A DNA stretch of 64,000 nucleotides from Diphasiastrum complanatum. Lineage: Eukaryota > Streptophyta > Lycopodiopsida > Lycopodiales > Lycopodiaceae. The stretch is taken from contig CM055110.1 in NCBI GenBank assembly GCA_029204225.1, positions 14,262,796 to 14,326,795 on the forward strand. The letters run 5' to 3'. Below are positions 44,031-57,478 of the stretch, in pieces. The position numbers and the translations under genes were made by a program. Within the stretch, counting starts at the first letter, position 1, and every line of letters starts with the position of its first letter. The notes beneath the pieces were generated by a model. The model ran no database searches, was not told the DNA's origin, and was given only the letters and a program-made list of their open reading frames with translations.

Positions 44031-45662
44031 TCGTAGATCATAATGGCCAGTGGGCCATAGTGAGCTGGCATCCATCCAGGTCGGTCTTCCCAGAAATTTA
44101 CTTGCTATAGGGTTAGGGCAAGTCTTTAGCTTCAAAACAAGTGGGACAATTAACTGTCTTTCACTTGATAAAGATGGTCGGACAATATCCGATAAAGATT
44201 GTCAGATGATGTCCGATAGTCGGAGTCACATGTAAGCGATTTCTGAGTATTTCTGCAGACTGTGTAACAACACGAAGAGAACTACAGAACTGGATAATAA
44301 GTGGATGAAGATTAAATGATCAATTAGTCGATAGTTAGGAAAATAATCCAACACCGTCCTATTATCTATTTTTGACAGATAAGTTCTGATAGAGGCATTC
44401 AAACATTCAACATGAATACAAACTGATATGAAAAATAGCACTTCTATATAAAAGGGTGTTGTAGTAACAATGATATCAGATCACAAAACAATTATGCGAG
44501 GCACGTGATCCTACTTACAAAAGCTAATGAATGATATCTTTCAGTATCTCTTTACTCTCTCTAAAATGATCACTAACTCTGAGGAATCAGCTACTAGAAG
44601 ATCGCTTTTGGTCATTTGATTTCTATGAATACATTGATTGATCATTTCCTTCTCTTCAAATGCTCAAATGCTTATATAGCTATTAGAAGATCTTTAGTTA
44701 TTCTAATTACAGTTTAAAAGATCAATAATAGCCCTTGTACATGATTTGTAGATCGGTTACTAGTGCATCGTGAAGATGTCAAGAGGTACAACAAAAGAAT
44801 GTCCTTCGTATGAGTCAGGAGCGTGAAAATGTGGTGTCGTTGCAACCGTAGCTTGTCCATAGGAGCGTGAAGATGAAATCATATGTCAACAACAATTGTT
44901 GACTTGGCGGTCCCCTTCGGTCAACTGCCGTTCGTTCACTTTGTAGGTGACCGTAAGTGATAAGTTATGGTGTCTAGCGATGCCTTTGGCTTCCTTTGAC
45001 TATAGGCTAGAGTGTTGCGGTTCGTTGACTCCATCTGTTGGTCTTCGTATGTGAGTCTTTGCAGACTTGTTGCGGTGCATTGTAGTCTTCGCTTCATTGA
45101 CCATAAGCAAGGCTATACGGTGGTTTGGCAGTTCATTCAGTTCAGAACTTGAGACCGTATGTAGTCGTAGGTGAGACTTTTGCGGTTTGCTTCAGTTTCT
45201 TTCGTAAGTAACCGTAGGTAGGATACTTACAGTTTCTGGCGATGGGTCTTCGCACGTGACCGTACGCAAGCCTTTGCGATGCGGTTGCGGTTCTGCCTGT
45301 TTGGACTTTACGTGTACTTATGAAGACTGTGTAAAAGACAGTGTATTTTTGTAGAATGCTTGAGAGAGGAATTTTCCTTAAGAGATGAAGGGGGTGAGGA
45401 TGAGTAGGAATAAGATTAAACTCCAACAACAAATTCGTTAGTGTTGTTGTTAGTTTTGTAGATCCAAAGGTGTATTGTAGATGATTTTTTTTGTGTACTT
45501 TGTATTTTGTTATAGATGCTGATTTTATTTTGTGAATCTAGATTCTCAAATCCACATTTTTTTGTTGTGGATCCAGATCCAAAGCAGTCAAAATGGCCAT
45601 TGAAATGAGCCCACCTACTGCAGTAGATAAAGCCACAGCTATTTCCAAGGCTATTCCAAGAA
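44031..45662. other. No gene; degenerate repeats at 44780-45310
   Basis: At 44160-44225 GTCGGACAATATCCGATAAAG-type words recur. From 44780 to 45310 words such as CTTTGCGGTTCGTT, GTCTTCGTATGTGAGTC, GTCGTAGGTGAGAC and GTGACCGTACGCAAGCC recur at irregular 50-80-base steps, as in a decayed tandem repeat. A hydrophobic minus-strand frame near 45600 has no family signature. Confidence 0.55.
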
Positions 45663-46106
45663 GGCATGAGAGATGGAGGAAAAGTGATAGAGAGCAAGGA
45701 CATTCATCAATCCATTTTTGAAGAGAACCAATCTGCTTTATTAAAATGAGGAAATGGACATGTGTAGGAACTTGAGTTGGTCCCATTTTATAGTAGAGAG
45801 GAGGACCCTAGCCTCTGAATCCTATTGGTCCATTTATGCCTCCCTAATTATTCAAATTTAAAAAAGAGTGGGAACCATCCAAATTGGAGGGCAACTCAAC
45901 TTTATTCACTAACTTGACATTTAGGCCTTGCGACATTAAAAGTCTCGCAAAAAGGCCTAAAGTCATTTTATTGACTTGTAACTAATTAAACATTTATGTG
46001 ATCATCGGGTTGGACTTACATACGTAGGGTGCCAAATCCCTCTCACTTGTTAACTAGGGTTAGGATTGCCTTGGGATCCACAAACCCTCCAACAATATCC
46101 CCCACC
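45663..46106 (-). repeat. Athila-like 3' LTR (truncated) with PPT
   Basis: Minus-strand LTR starting TGTTGGAGGG at 46094, preceded by the polypurine GGTGGGGGATAT (46095-46106). It stops at 45663 at GAAGGCATGAGAG, where other copies continue, so the R/U5 part is missing. Confidence 0.85.
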
Positions 46107-46192
46107 AAAACTGGTGGCGGTCGCACAACACCTGCGAGATGCAGTTATTGGAGACTTTTATTAGCTTCATGACAAATCTTTACTAAATGGTA

Positions 46193-48849
46193 CTACACCT
46201 TCTCCATAAAGTCGAGACGGGCATTATTGAAATCCAAGTTATGGGGCAGAAAACAATGATGGGCTCTTACAATCCACTTTGAGGTCATCCAAGATGTGAA
46301 GTGTGTTTCCCAGGAGCCTCTCATCATTGTTGCACAAAAATATAAATGAGCAACCGACAACTGATCTTTGATATTCTTTGAGGCCATCGGCTTATTTGGA
46401 TCGAATGCTAGAGGAGGGAGACAATCGTCCCATCTGGTTGCCACTGATGCCAACAGAGTTAGATCTTTTGCAAACAGTGCTGATTGTCGCACTGTCGGAT
46501 CTGGAGAGTGGACATACTCTCGCTGGTACGCTTGTAAAGCCCGGTGGAAATCCAGTGATATTGTTCAGCTTTAGAGCTGATGGATGATTGGCTAATTGGG
46601 CGTATGGATTGCGATTCTGTCCATAGCGAATCTCAAATCTTTCCATTTATTCCTTCTTGGCATTGGCACATAATAAGGATTTACCCGCAATTGGCGAGGG
46701 CTGGCCAATAACTCCTGATTGATTCCAGAGTTTCTAAAAAATGGTAATTCTCCATGCCGGTTGCTCTCCCAATGCAGGTATTTTTTTTCACTTCTTTGTC
46801 GGCCTCTATCTCGGAGGTCTTGAACTTAAGGACCCATCCACCACGTGAGGACTCATGCGGATGTTGCGCTAAAAAACCTTTGAATCTGGTCCTCGACGTT
46901 GATGGTTTCTTTAGCCTTTGCCAACTCAGTTGAAGCTACTCCTTTGAACTTGTCAAAGCAGCCTTAAAATCTCTAAAGGGTCATTTTTTATGTTTTCACT
47001 TTCTTGAACAAATACTCGATCTCCATCGGAGTGACCAAATGATCTGGTAATTGCGTTTGAAGATACGCATCACGCTTAAGGGTGGTTGCATCTAATTCAC
47101 CTTGTAGATGTGTGCGATCCTACTCCGCCATCTACAATTGACCCTTTAGCAGTTGTACCTGTTGCTTTGCATCCTACACGGCCTTGTCCACCTGATCTTG
47201 TGCAGTTGTCAGGGAATTTTGCAAGGAGCTGACATATCCTTTGAGATGATCAGCCTGTTGTTGTGCCATCTTCTTTCCAGCTTCAGATTTGTCTTCGTGC
47301 TGCTTGGCCATCTTCAATTATAGATCCAGCTGGACAATCTTCTAGCTGATAAGAGTGTTCTCCGATCCCAGATCTGAAATTCTCTACTCCATTTCTTTTT
47401 TCTTGTCAAGCATAGCCTGGATCACTTGCGCAAGGCTTGAGACCAAACCAAGAGCATCACCGGAATCTACTGTCATGGAGGCAATAGCAGTAGGAGGACC
47501 CGATTGTACTGTCCTTGGTTGGCGTGAAATAGGTGCCGATACTTCTTCTTCTTCAAAAACATCTTCTTCCTCGAAACCCTCAGGCATGGTGGTGTCGAAC
47601 TGCTTCGGTGATTTCACAACTTGGTCGACTCGAAGTGTGGCTGGGGCATCTTCAGCTTGAAGTTGTTGGCTTGAGTCTTTAACACTGACAGTAGTGTCAT
47701 GGATTTGTTCGAATCCTCTTCCAGGGGATTGGAGTTCAAAGGGCACAAGGCTCTGGGACATTTCAAAAATTTTGGCGGCCCCAAGGGGGTCAAAATCATT
47801 GAACATATCCATGAAATACTGTGTGTTTGGTGAAGTAGCTTCAGTGTGTAGGGGTGAGGCAGCCTGGGCAACTGTGATGGGATAGGTAGCCCCAATGGTC
47901 ACAAGCTGTCCTTGTGTGGAAGCAGAGGCAAGGGAAGCACCAAAAGTGGGGGGAATAGGAAGTTTAGTGCGAACAGCAGCAGGGGACGGAAGCGCAGTTG
48001 ACGTTGTATGCCTAGTACGATGTCGTGACACGAAAGGCGTGTCAGGAATGACGATCTTGCTGCGTGGATGACGTTGACTATGTGAACTCGAGGCCTGGTG
48101 GGACGACTCGGCCGGTGCTCCTTTGTAGACCAAAAGCACAGAATCCAGGTGAAAGCCATGGATTTTGTTTTCCATGTGAGAGGTGGCTAGAAGAGACAAC
48201 AAAGAGCCAGCAGCGAACTGCTGCTTAGTATTGCTCTTAATAGCTTGTTTGAGCTCATCAGAAATAGTCTTGAACCAGTTATATGGTTCAAGAGGGGCTT
48301 TGGCTAGCTTGGTTTAGGACTCAACTATCTTATGGAGAATCTGTGAAGCGATGCAGTCTTTCTTGAGGTTGCCAATCATCAGGAAGTTGTTCAGTAGCTG
48401 GGCAGCAGCGTGGATGGAAGGCTCAGCGATGGCATCAACAAGGAGGTATCTGTCGTTGGTCCAGTGTGCAAATCATTGGTGAGGTCGCTATAAGGCTTTA
48501 TGGCTTGTTTGGCTTGTTTATGATTGGGTGAGACATGTGTTCTAGATGTTATACCTATGGCAGCAAGGGCGGCCTCAGTGATGCGCACCTTGTGTGTTGC
48601 TCCCTAAAAGGTGATATAAAATTTGGATTTCTCTTCCTTCCACGTACTAAAGGCAAGAGTGATGAAATCCATGTTAATTCTCCCAAAAAAGGCTCTCTCA
48701 TGAATACCCATTGCGGTAAGTAGAGGCTCCGCAAGGGTCATCCATTGAGTGACCATGCTTGTGCTAGGAAGTATCATGATCTCTGTTGCAGATGGGACAT
48801 CATGATGAATAGTATAACATGGAGACTGGGACGTATCTGTGGAAGACAT
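46193..48849 (-). pseudogene. Athila-like 3' ORF (env-like position), copy 1
   Basis: It lies between pol (49691 and above) and the PPT/LTR (46106), the slot of the env-like or extra ORF in Athila/Tat elements. The start is MSSTDTSQSPCYTIH (48849). Open blocks are 48849-48604, 48588-48391, 48202-47384 (Ser/Pro-rich, with LGAAKIFEMSQSLVPFELQSPGRGFE and an acidic patch; the quoted string is split as LGAAKIFEMSQS and LVPFELQSPGRGFE) and 46492-46193. Stops and frame changes separate them. I do not recognise a domain, signal peptide or membrane span. Copy 2 at 53345-54880 conserves the same blocks, which supports a real coding origin. Confidence 0.65.
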
Positions 48850-48899
48850 GATGATCAGAAGGAAAAGTAAGACGCACGAAAGTATATCAGAAAGCAATT

Positions 48900-49690
48900 C
48901 AGAAAGTTTGGAAGGCTTTGGTCATGGAAAAAATTCGTAAGAGCTTCGCTAGCACAAGTGAGGAATGAATCGAATTCAGCCAACTTATAGGTGAATTTGG
49001 TGAGTCCATTACACTTTGATTACTAGTTTGGCTGGTCAATTCTGAACCAAAATTTGCAGGCATGTACAATACTATGAAAATAGGATATAAAAATCTCGAC
49101 GAAGGTTTCTGGGGACCTAAACCTATCAGTTGGACATTTTCCAGGGCTGGTGAAGGAAGAACCTTCGCCCAAGAGGGTTCTTCGCCCAGGTACTGTCATA
49201 AATGTATTTTTTTCAAAATCTGAATCTACGGCCAATTTTGACATTTTAAGACCATCTAGCATGTCGGCGGAGATTCATAATCAGAGTAAGATGTTTGGCG
49301 AAGGTTCCCAAAATGGCATACTACTGATCATTCACCTAGCTCAAAAATGGACTTTTACTGGAAAAGAACCTTTGCCCACCTCAAATTAGATAAATTTGAA
49401 GTAGATGTACAGTCTGAGAGCTCAGCGAAGGTTTCTGATACTGTATAGGCCAAATCTGACTAAAATAGTGATTTTCAAGTCATTTTTCATCAAAAATATT
49501 GTTGTTCATTTTTTCCATGCTGATGACTTTTTCTCGTTAGTCTTTTCTCAATTTTTTTTTTTAACTATCTTTTTCACAAAAAATCTGAACAATCAAATAT
49601 TGAAAACAACAAATTGAAAAACAAATAAAATAAAAAATCCTTGAGATCAGGCTTGTTGATCTGGCGGAGCCGGCTGCCAAAACTTGCGTA
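48900..49690 (-). other. Spacer between pol and the 3' ORF, with CGAAGGTT words
   Basis: No ORF of note. CGAAGGTT or its inverse AACCTTCG appears near 49099, 49159, 49303 and 49426, and looser forms near 49180 and 49370. Confidence 0.6.
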
Positions 49691-52558
49691 ATCAGCTGCC
49701 ATTCACCAGAGTATCAAATCATTTTCCATCCAAGTGCTCAAGAATTACTGTGCCATAGTTCATAATTTCCTTCACTTTATACGGGCCTTCACCGGTAAAC
49801 TTCAATTTTTCCTTGATCAGCTTGGTTTTGTACATCAATGCAAGACAATTGTGCCATGCCTTGCGGCGGGCTTTCTCTGCTGCTAATGCATGAACTGCCA
49901 TCAATCGAGTTTCACATAATTTGTGCAACGCTTCATGACGGAGTTGTAAAGACTTATCATCATTTAACCGTTCTGTTGCCGCTATGCATAAAGATATGAT
50001 TAAGAATTTAATTGGCATGACAGCATCTTGACCATAGACCAGTTGAAAGGGTGTTTGATTTGTACTATTTTTGTAAGTGGTTCTGAATGTCCATAATAAT
50101 GTATACAGTTTATGCTCCCAATCAGACCGACTCGCTTGAACTGTCTTTGTCATAATGGTGTAGAGAATCTTATTGGAAGATTCAGCTTGGCCATTCTCTC
50201 TGGGATAGTAAGGAGTACTAAATCTGTGTATAACAAAAAAATCTTCCAGTAAACAATTTATTAATTGATTAACAAAGTATGTACCCCGATCACTGACAAT
50301 CTCAATCGGACATCCAAATCTGATTATAATATTTTCATAGAGAAACTTGGCCGTAGATTTCGCATCAGCAACTTTGACAGCTTTGGCTTCAACCCACTTG
50401 GTCATATAATCAGTTGCTACGATAATGTATCTGGCCTGAGATCCTTGTACGGCAGGATGAATAGGACCAACATAATTCAGTCCCCATTTTTCAAACGGTG
50501 CTTGTCATAAAACCAGATGCAAGGGTTCATAATTCTGTCGAGTAGGCCGTCATGCTCGCTGGCAAACATCACATGTCTGAATAAAAATTTTTGTGTCCTT
50601 ATGAAGTGTAGGCCATCAACAACCTGATTGCTAAAGTTTGTAAACAGTAAAACTGTAGAAAAGTGTCCTCCGCCCGTGCCATCATGTAAAAACATGATTA
50701 AATCTGGTATTTCATGCGGTAAAACACATCTTCGTAGAATATTTTCTGATCCACGATGATACAATTGTCTTGCAATCAATTGATAAGGTTGAGCCTTATG
50801 AATCAATTGTCTCTTTTGTACTTTTGTCAAAGAGTCATTCGGTTGTCCTAACATCAGGTACTCAACAATCTCTGCTGCCCACTCAGGTACTGCTTCTACA
50901 TAGAACAATGCATCATCTCATAATTCATCATCCACTTCAGTATTAATTGGTGCGGATTCGATTCATGAAACGTGATCGGCTAGATAATGTTGCTTCCTCT
51001 TTTGAACCATAATTCGAAAGTCAATTCAGTCAATAACAATAACCATCTTGCAATACTCTAGTATTGCATGTCTTGTTTACCAAGTAAAGTAACGGCTGGT
51101 GATCTGTATAAAATGCAAAGTGCGTTTCCATGAGATAGTGACGAAATTTTCGAACAGAAAAAATTATGGCTAACGCTTCATGTTTTGTTGTTGAATAATT
51201 CTTCTCCAGATCTGTAAGCTATCTGCTTGTAAATCGTATAGGGTAATCCTTCTTATAATCATCGGGCTATGTCAAAACTGATCAAATGCGTATTTTGAGG
51301 CATCCGTATGAACATGAAATTCAATTGTCCGATCTGGAGAACGCAGTATTGGTGCTAAAGTTAATGCTTTTTTTAACTTTTCAAAGGCCTTTAATGCCTC
51401 TCCTATCCAAATAGAAACAATAGTCAGTTTGTATATAAGTCGTGCTAAATTCGCAAAGAAGATAATAAATATTCGATAGTAGTTCGCATGACCCATAAAC
51501 ACATAAACTCCACGAATTGTTGTTGGCAGTGGCAATTCCACAATAATCTTGATCTTAGAATAATCTGTGGCAATACCATGTCTCGATATCACATGTCCAA
51601 GCACAACTCCGTGGGAAATCCATATCTGGCATTTTTCTGGATTTAGAGGAATCTGATATTTGCGACATCTTTCAGATACTCTCTTTAATCGATCCAGGTG
51701 GTCTGTATCTATACTATATGGACTCCCAAGTCATCCAAGTAAATTTTAAGAAATTTCTGTAGATAATCTTTAAAAGCAAATTGTATTACTCTTTGGAATG
51801 AACTTGGTGCATTACAGAGTCCAAATGACATTACTTTGTAAGCATAGGTTCTCCATTCTGTTGAAAAAGTGGTTCTGTGGTGATCTGTAGGTGCAATCTT
51901 AACCTAGTTGTATCCACTAAATCCATCCAGAAAACTATAAGCTTCTGCTCCAGCAAGGCGATCCAAAATGCTTTCAGTAAAAGGTAATGGAAAGTGATCC
52001 TTTCGCGTCACTTTGTTCAACGCCTTGAGACTCACACAGATTCTCAATTTCCCATTCTTCTTAGAAACGATGACAATCGATGAGATCCATTCGGTATGCT
52101 CGATCGCATAAATGAAATCGACATCAAGCAATCTCTAAAGTTCTTTCTTTATCAGATCCGCAACATTAGGATTACAACGATAGAACTTTGTAACCTTTGG
52201 AACTACATCAGGTACTAAAGGTATGGTATGTTCAATAACTGACATCGAAATACCCTTCAGATCTTGATAAGTCCATGCAAAGCAATCTTGATACTTAATA
52301 AGTAACATGTGGAGTGCTTGATATTGTTCAAGATTAAGTTGTGATCCAACCTGTATAATCTTTTCCGGTTCTCTTGGTTCAACAAGATTCATTGGCTGTG
52401 TCCTAGCTGGGCCCTCGTAAACATCTTTCAATTCTGACACGTGTTCTTTAGGTTCACAATGTGCTTTAGGTAACATGATAACCACATCATCTAATGTATA
52501 ACGTTTAAAATGCTCGGGCATATCATGCTGGACTACATCTGCTTGTTCTTTTTCGAAA
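49691..52558 (-). pseudogene. Athila/Tat-like pol (RT, RNase H, integrase)
   Basis: From 52558 downwards the blocks are a pre-RT region (CFAWTYQDLKGI), RT start (SSIVIVSKKNGKLRICV, AYSFLDGFSGYN), RT catalytic part FGLCNAPSSFQ and KIYLDDLG (about 51830-51740), a frameshift, and LGHVISRHGI. RNase H follows with NYSTTKHEALAIIFSV and TDHQPLLYLV (about 51200-51070). The integrase finger is RQLYHRGSENILRRC and HDGTGGGHFS. The core is TKWVEAKAV, SDRGTYFVNQ and TPYYPRENGQAESSNK (50405-49719). The 5' end is fused directly to an LTR at 52559, so gag and protease are missing. Confidence 0.9.
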
Positions 52559-53235
52559 GCATGAATGGAAGATCCACATCTAACTCTAACATCCATTAAT
52601 CCTAAGCATTAACACTACACATCCATTAACACTATGATCCACAACAAAGATAGCTTACTCTTTTTCTCTCCCCACCTTCTCTCTCACAAAAAGCACAGGA
52701 ACATGCAATCCCAATAATATTCAAATCCAACAATTAACAAATGCAACAAAAGCATGAGAGATGGAGGAAAAAGATAGAGAGCAAGGACATTCACAAATCC
52801 ATTCCATAAGAGAATCAATCTGCTTGTATTGAAATGAGGATATGAACATGTGTAGCAAACTCAAGTTTGTCCCTATTTATAGTGGAGAGGAGGACCTTGG
52901 CCTCAAAATCCTATTGGCCCATTTCTACCTCCCTAACTATTCAAACTTAAAAAAGAAAGGGAACCCATTCAAAATTGGAGAGAACCAATTTGAATTTGAA
53001 TTTGAACCAATTTTAGTGGGAGACCCAACTTCATTCATTGACTTGACATTCAGGCCTGTGACATTAAAATTTTCACAAAAAGGCCTAAAGTCCATCTATT
53101 GACTTTCTAATTAATCAAATCTCTATGTGATCATCGGGTTGGACTTACACACGCAGGGTGCCAAATCCCTTTCACTTATTAACTAGGGTTAGGGTTTCCT
53201 TGGAATCCGCAAAATCTCCAACAGTATCTCCCACC
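52559..53235 (-). repeat. Athila-like LTR with PPT, fused to pol
   Basis: Minus-strand LTR from 53223, preceded by a PPT-like GGTGGGAGATAC (53224-53235). At GCATGAATGG (52559) the LTR stops and RT-coding sequence begins with no PBS between. Confidence 0.85.
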
Positions 53236-53344
53236 AAAACTGGTGGCGGTCCCATGACACCTGCGAGATGCAGTTACTGTGGGCTTTTATTTGCATCACG
53301 TCATATCTTTACTAAATATATTCCACCTTCTCCATGAAGTCGAG

Positions 53345-54880
53345 TCAGAAGTGTTGAAATCTAGGTTGTGCAGCAAAAAAAAAACGATGGGATCTGGCGA
53401 TCCACTTTGACGTCGTCCAAGCTGTGAACCAAGATTCCCAGGAGCCTCCCACCATGGTAGCACGAAAATACAATCTTGCCACTAGCAACTGATCTTTAAT
53501 ACTATTTGACGCCATTGGCTTATTCAGATCGCATGCCAAAGTGAGAAGGCAACCATCCCATCGCGTTGCAATGAATGCCAGTAGAGTTAGATCTTTTGCG
53601 AACAGCACTGATTGCCTCACTGTTGGATAGGGAGAGTGGACATACTCTCGCTGGTATGCTTGTAGGGCTCTCTGGAAATCCACTATCTCCCAACTGTAAG
53701 GTTGGTGGATTATTTGGCCAATTCAGCGTATGGATGATAATTTTGTCCATGGACAATCCCAAAACCTTCCACACATCCCTTCGCGACATTGGAATGTAGT
53801 ATGAATCTACACGCAACTGGTGAGGGCTGGCCACATAGCTCCTGATTGATTCCGGAGTTTTCTCAAAAATTGTAGCTCTCCAGACCGGATGCTCTCCCAA
53901 TGCAGGTAGCTTATCCAACTCTTTGTCGGCCTCAATTTTAAAGCTCTTAAACTTAATGACCCAACCACCATGCAAGGACTCATGGGGATGTTGCGCTAAG
54001 AAGCTCTGGATCTGGTCCTCGATGCTGATTGCTCTTCTGGACAATGGTCTGGTCCTTGAAGTGGATGGACCTGTTTGTGTTGCCTGTGGAACTGGCTGAA
54101 CTTCTTCTACTTCGAGGGCTCCACCTTGTTCCATGTCTGAATCCAAACCGGTATCCAATTCTACCATTTCCTGTTGTTGAGGCGAGAATTGTGGCATCAA
54201 TGGAACTTGGATCTTTCTCCTGAGAAGTGTCTTCAAACATATTTTTTGAATCATTGACAGTCTCAAATCCTCTTCCGGGGGAATGGAGTTCAAAGGGTGC
54301 TAGACTTTGGGACATGACGAAAACTTCTGAGGCCCCAAGGGGGTTGGAATCATCAAACATGTCCATGAGATACTGAGTATTTGGTGAGACTGCTCTCGTG
54401 TTTGGGGGTGAGGCGGCTTGGGCAGCTGTGATGGGAATGGTGGCCCCAATGGTCACAGACTGTCCTTGAGAGGAAGCAGAGGCAAGGGAAGCATCAGGGA
54501 CGGGGGGGAATAGGTAGTTCAGTGCGAATAATAGCGGGAGTGAAAGCATAGTTGAAGATGTCTGACTAGTCCTTTGACATGACGTGGGAGGCGAGTTAGG
54601 AATAGTGATTTCGCTGCGTCCATAGACAACACGGAATCTGCAACAAACCCACGAAGCCTGTCCTCCAAGTATGAGGCGGATAATAGAGAGAGGAGAGGGC
54701 TAGCTGCAAATTGTTGCTTGGTGTTTTCCTTAATTGCCCTCTTCAACTCTCCGAAAATCGTCTTATACCAGTTATAAGACTCGAGGGGGCTAGATCCTAT
54801 CTTGTAGTTGGAGTCAACAATACATTGTCAGATCTGTCAGGAAATTCGTTCCTTCCTGAGGTTGCCAACCATCAAGAATT
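53345..54880 (-). pseudogene. Athila-like 3' ORF (env-like position), copy 2
   Basis: Same order and motifs as copy 1: SYNWYKTI, KENTKQQFAASPLLSLLSASYL, MSQSLAPFELHSPGRGFE, SFLAQHPHESLHGGW, SYYIPMSRRDVWKVLGL and YVHSPYPTVRQS. It is shorter than copy 1 (about 1.5 against 2.7 kb), with internal losses and frame changes. It ends at the PPT of the LTR at 53235. No known domain recognised. Confidence 0.65.
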
Positions 54881-54885
54881 TAAAT

Positions 54886-55356
54886 GTCAAGTTAGTTAAT
54901 AAAGTTGGGTTTCCCTCCAATTTTGGATGGCTCCCACTCTTTTTTTAATTTGAATAATTAGGGAGGCAGAAATGGACCAATAGAATTCAGAGGCCAAAGT
55001 CCTCCTCTCTACTATAAAAAGAGACCAACTCAAGTTTCCTACACATGTACATATCTTCATTTCAATAAAGCAAATTGGTTCTCTTGTAAGTTTTTATACT
55101 TTTTATGAGAGAGAAAGGGAGAGAGAGAAAGAGTAAGCCATCTTCGATATGGATCTTAGTGTTAATGATTGTAGTGTTAATGCTTAGGATTAATGGATGT
55201 TAGAGTTAGATGTGGATCTTCCATTCATGCTGAAATTTGAAATATGCTATCGCTCTCATGGGAATAAACCTACGCGTGACAACTAACTTCATCTCCTTGA
55301 TTCTAGATTGATTAGATCTTGGGTTGAGGATAGGCAAGGAAAGAAACCCACTACAT
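54886..55356 (+). repeat. Inverted, 5'-truncated Athila-like LTR
   Basis: Same family as the LTR at 30657-31299 but in the plus orientation, with CTATAAAAAGAG near 55010-55022. It lacks the first part of U3 and joins the 3' ORF relic head-on at about 54885. Confidence 0.85.
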
Positions 55357-56307
<951 letters not shown>

Positions 56308-56319
56308 TGGTATCAGAGC
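56308..56319 (+). other. Primer-binding site of the young copia element
   Basis: TGGTATCAGAGC (initiator Met-tRNA), directly next to the LTR. Confidence 0.97.
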
Positions 56320-57478
56320 TGGTTGGCTTCTATTTACAGTAAGTATTCCATTTTTGGTGATATTTGGATGTTTGATCAAGTTCTAGCATGATTTTGCATT
56401 GCTTTGTTGATCAAATCTTACTAACCTTTGTTTTGTGAGTTGAACTTGTGGATCAAAAGCATATTTCAAGTCTATTGAAGATCAGAGGCTGAAAAGAAAC
56501 TATTTTGGATCAGATCATAACATCTAATCATTTGTGATTGTGAGGCTTGTGCATATTCAATACTAACAATGTTCTTTTCAATCCTATTGTTGACAATCTC
56601 CATTCTTGGATGAACACTCTCCTTAAGTGGATGAAACTTCTTCTTAAGTGGATGACAAATGCTCTTTTGAGTGAGTTGTAATTCTCCTAAAGGCTGAGCA
56701 AAGCTCCCATTTGATGAAAGATCCCCTTTTTTGGGTGAACATATTGTAAGCTCCATTGTGAAGAGCATATTGTAAAGATTGTCATCAATTTTGGCATAAA
56801 TTTTGGTGTACTTTGTTGAGCATGTAAGTAACTCTCCTTATGTAATTTGATTGGAGCATTTGCTGGAAGGTGTTAACCATTATGCAAGTGTGTTTTCAGG
56901 TTCTTAACAGGTTGAGGAACATTCTCATGTGAAGTGATCTTAGATCTACATCTAAACACCAAGATTTGACAAGATAGTGAAGCTAGTCTTGTGATTCACT
57001 AAGTGTGCTCATTCGTTCACCTCTAAATCTTGTATTTATCACTTGCTGGAGTTTATAAACTTTTAGAAGTGTGGTTTACATGTGGTTTTACAGGTTGAAT
57101 CAATATCTTAGTGTGTTGATCATGTGTTGATCAAGTTTGTTCATTACTAGGTAATCTTGGCATCCTAGTTTTGGGTATTTTCTAAGAATGCAAGTAACTC
57201 TTCACACCATAACTTGATTTGCTCACTTGCTGGAAAGTTTGAGAGCTTAAGCAAGAGTGTGTTCAGGTTGGTTTGATTTTGTAATCCATTCTTAGTGTGT
57301 GCAAAGTGTTGCATGTGTTTCAATCTTCCTTTCTATGCTTGGAAACCATCTAGGTTCAAGATAGAAGTGTTTTAGGGTCCTAAATCTTCATAGATCTCTT
57401 TATCTATCATTTGTTGAGAGAAAAGTGAGTGCTAAGTGCTTTAGGACAGAACCTAAAAGTTGAAGAAACATTAGAATC
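56320..57478 (+). other. Leader of the young copia element
   Basis: About 1.16 kb between PBS and gag without an ORF of note. It contains recurring pieces such as GTAACTC(T/-)TC...TTGATT...GCTGGAA(A/G) near 56830-56870 and 57190-57235, suggesting an internal duplication. Confidence 0.7.

Noticed and set aside
45538-45786. Hydrophobic minus-strand frame that looks like a membrane protein
   Set aside because: Half of it is antisense LTR. The rest has no signature and no conservation in other LTR copies.
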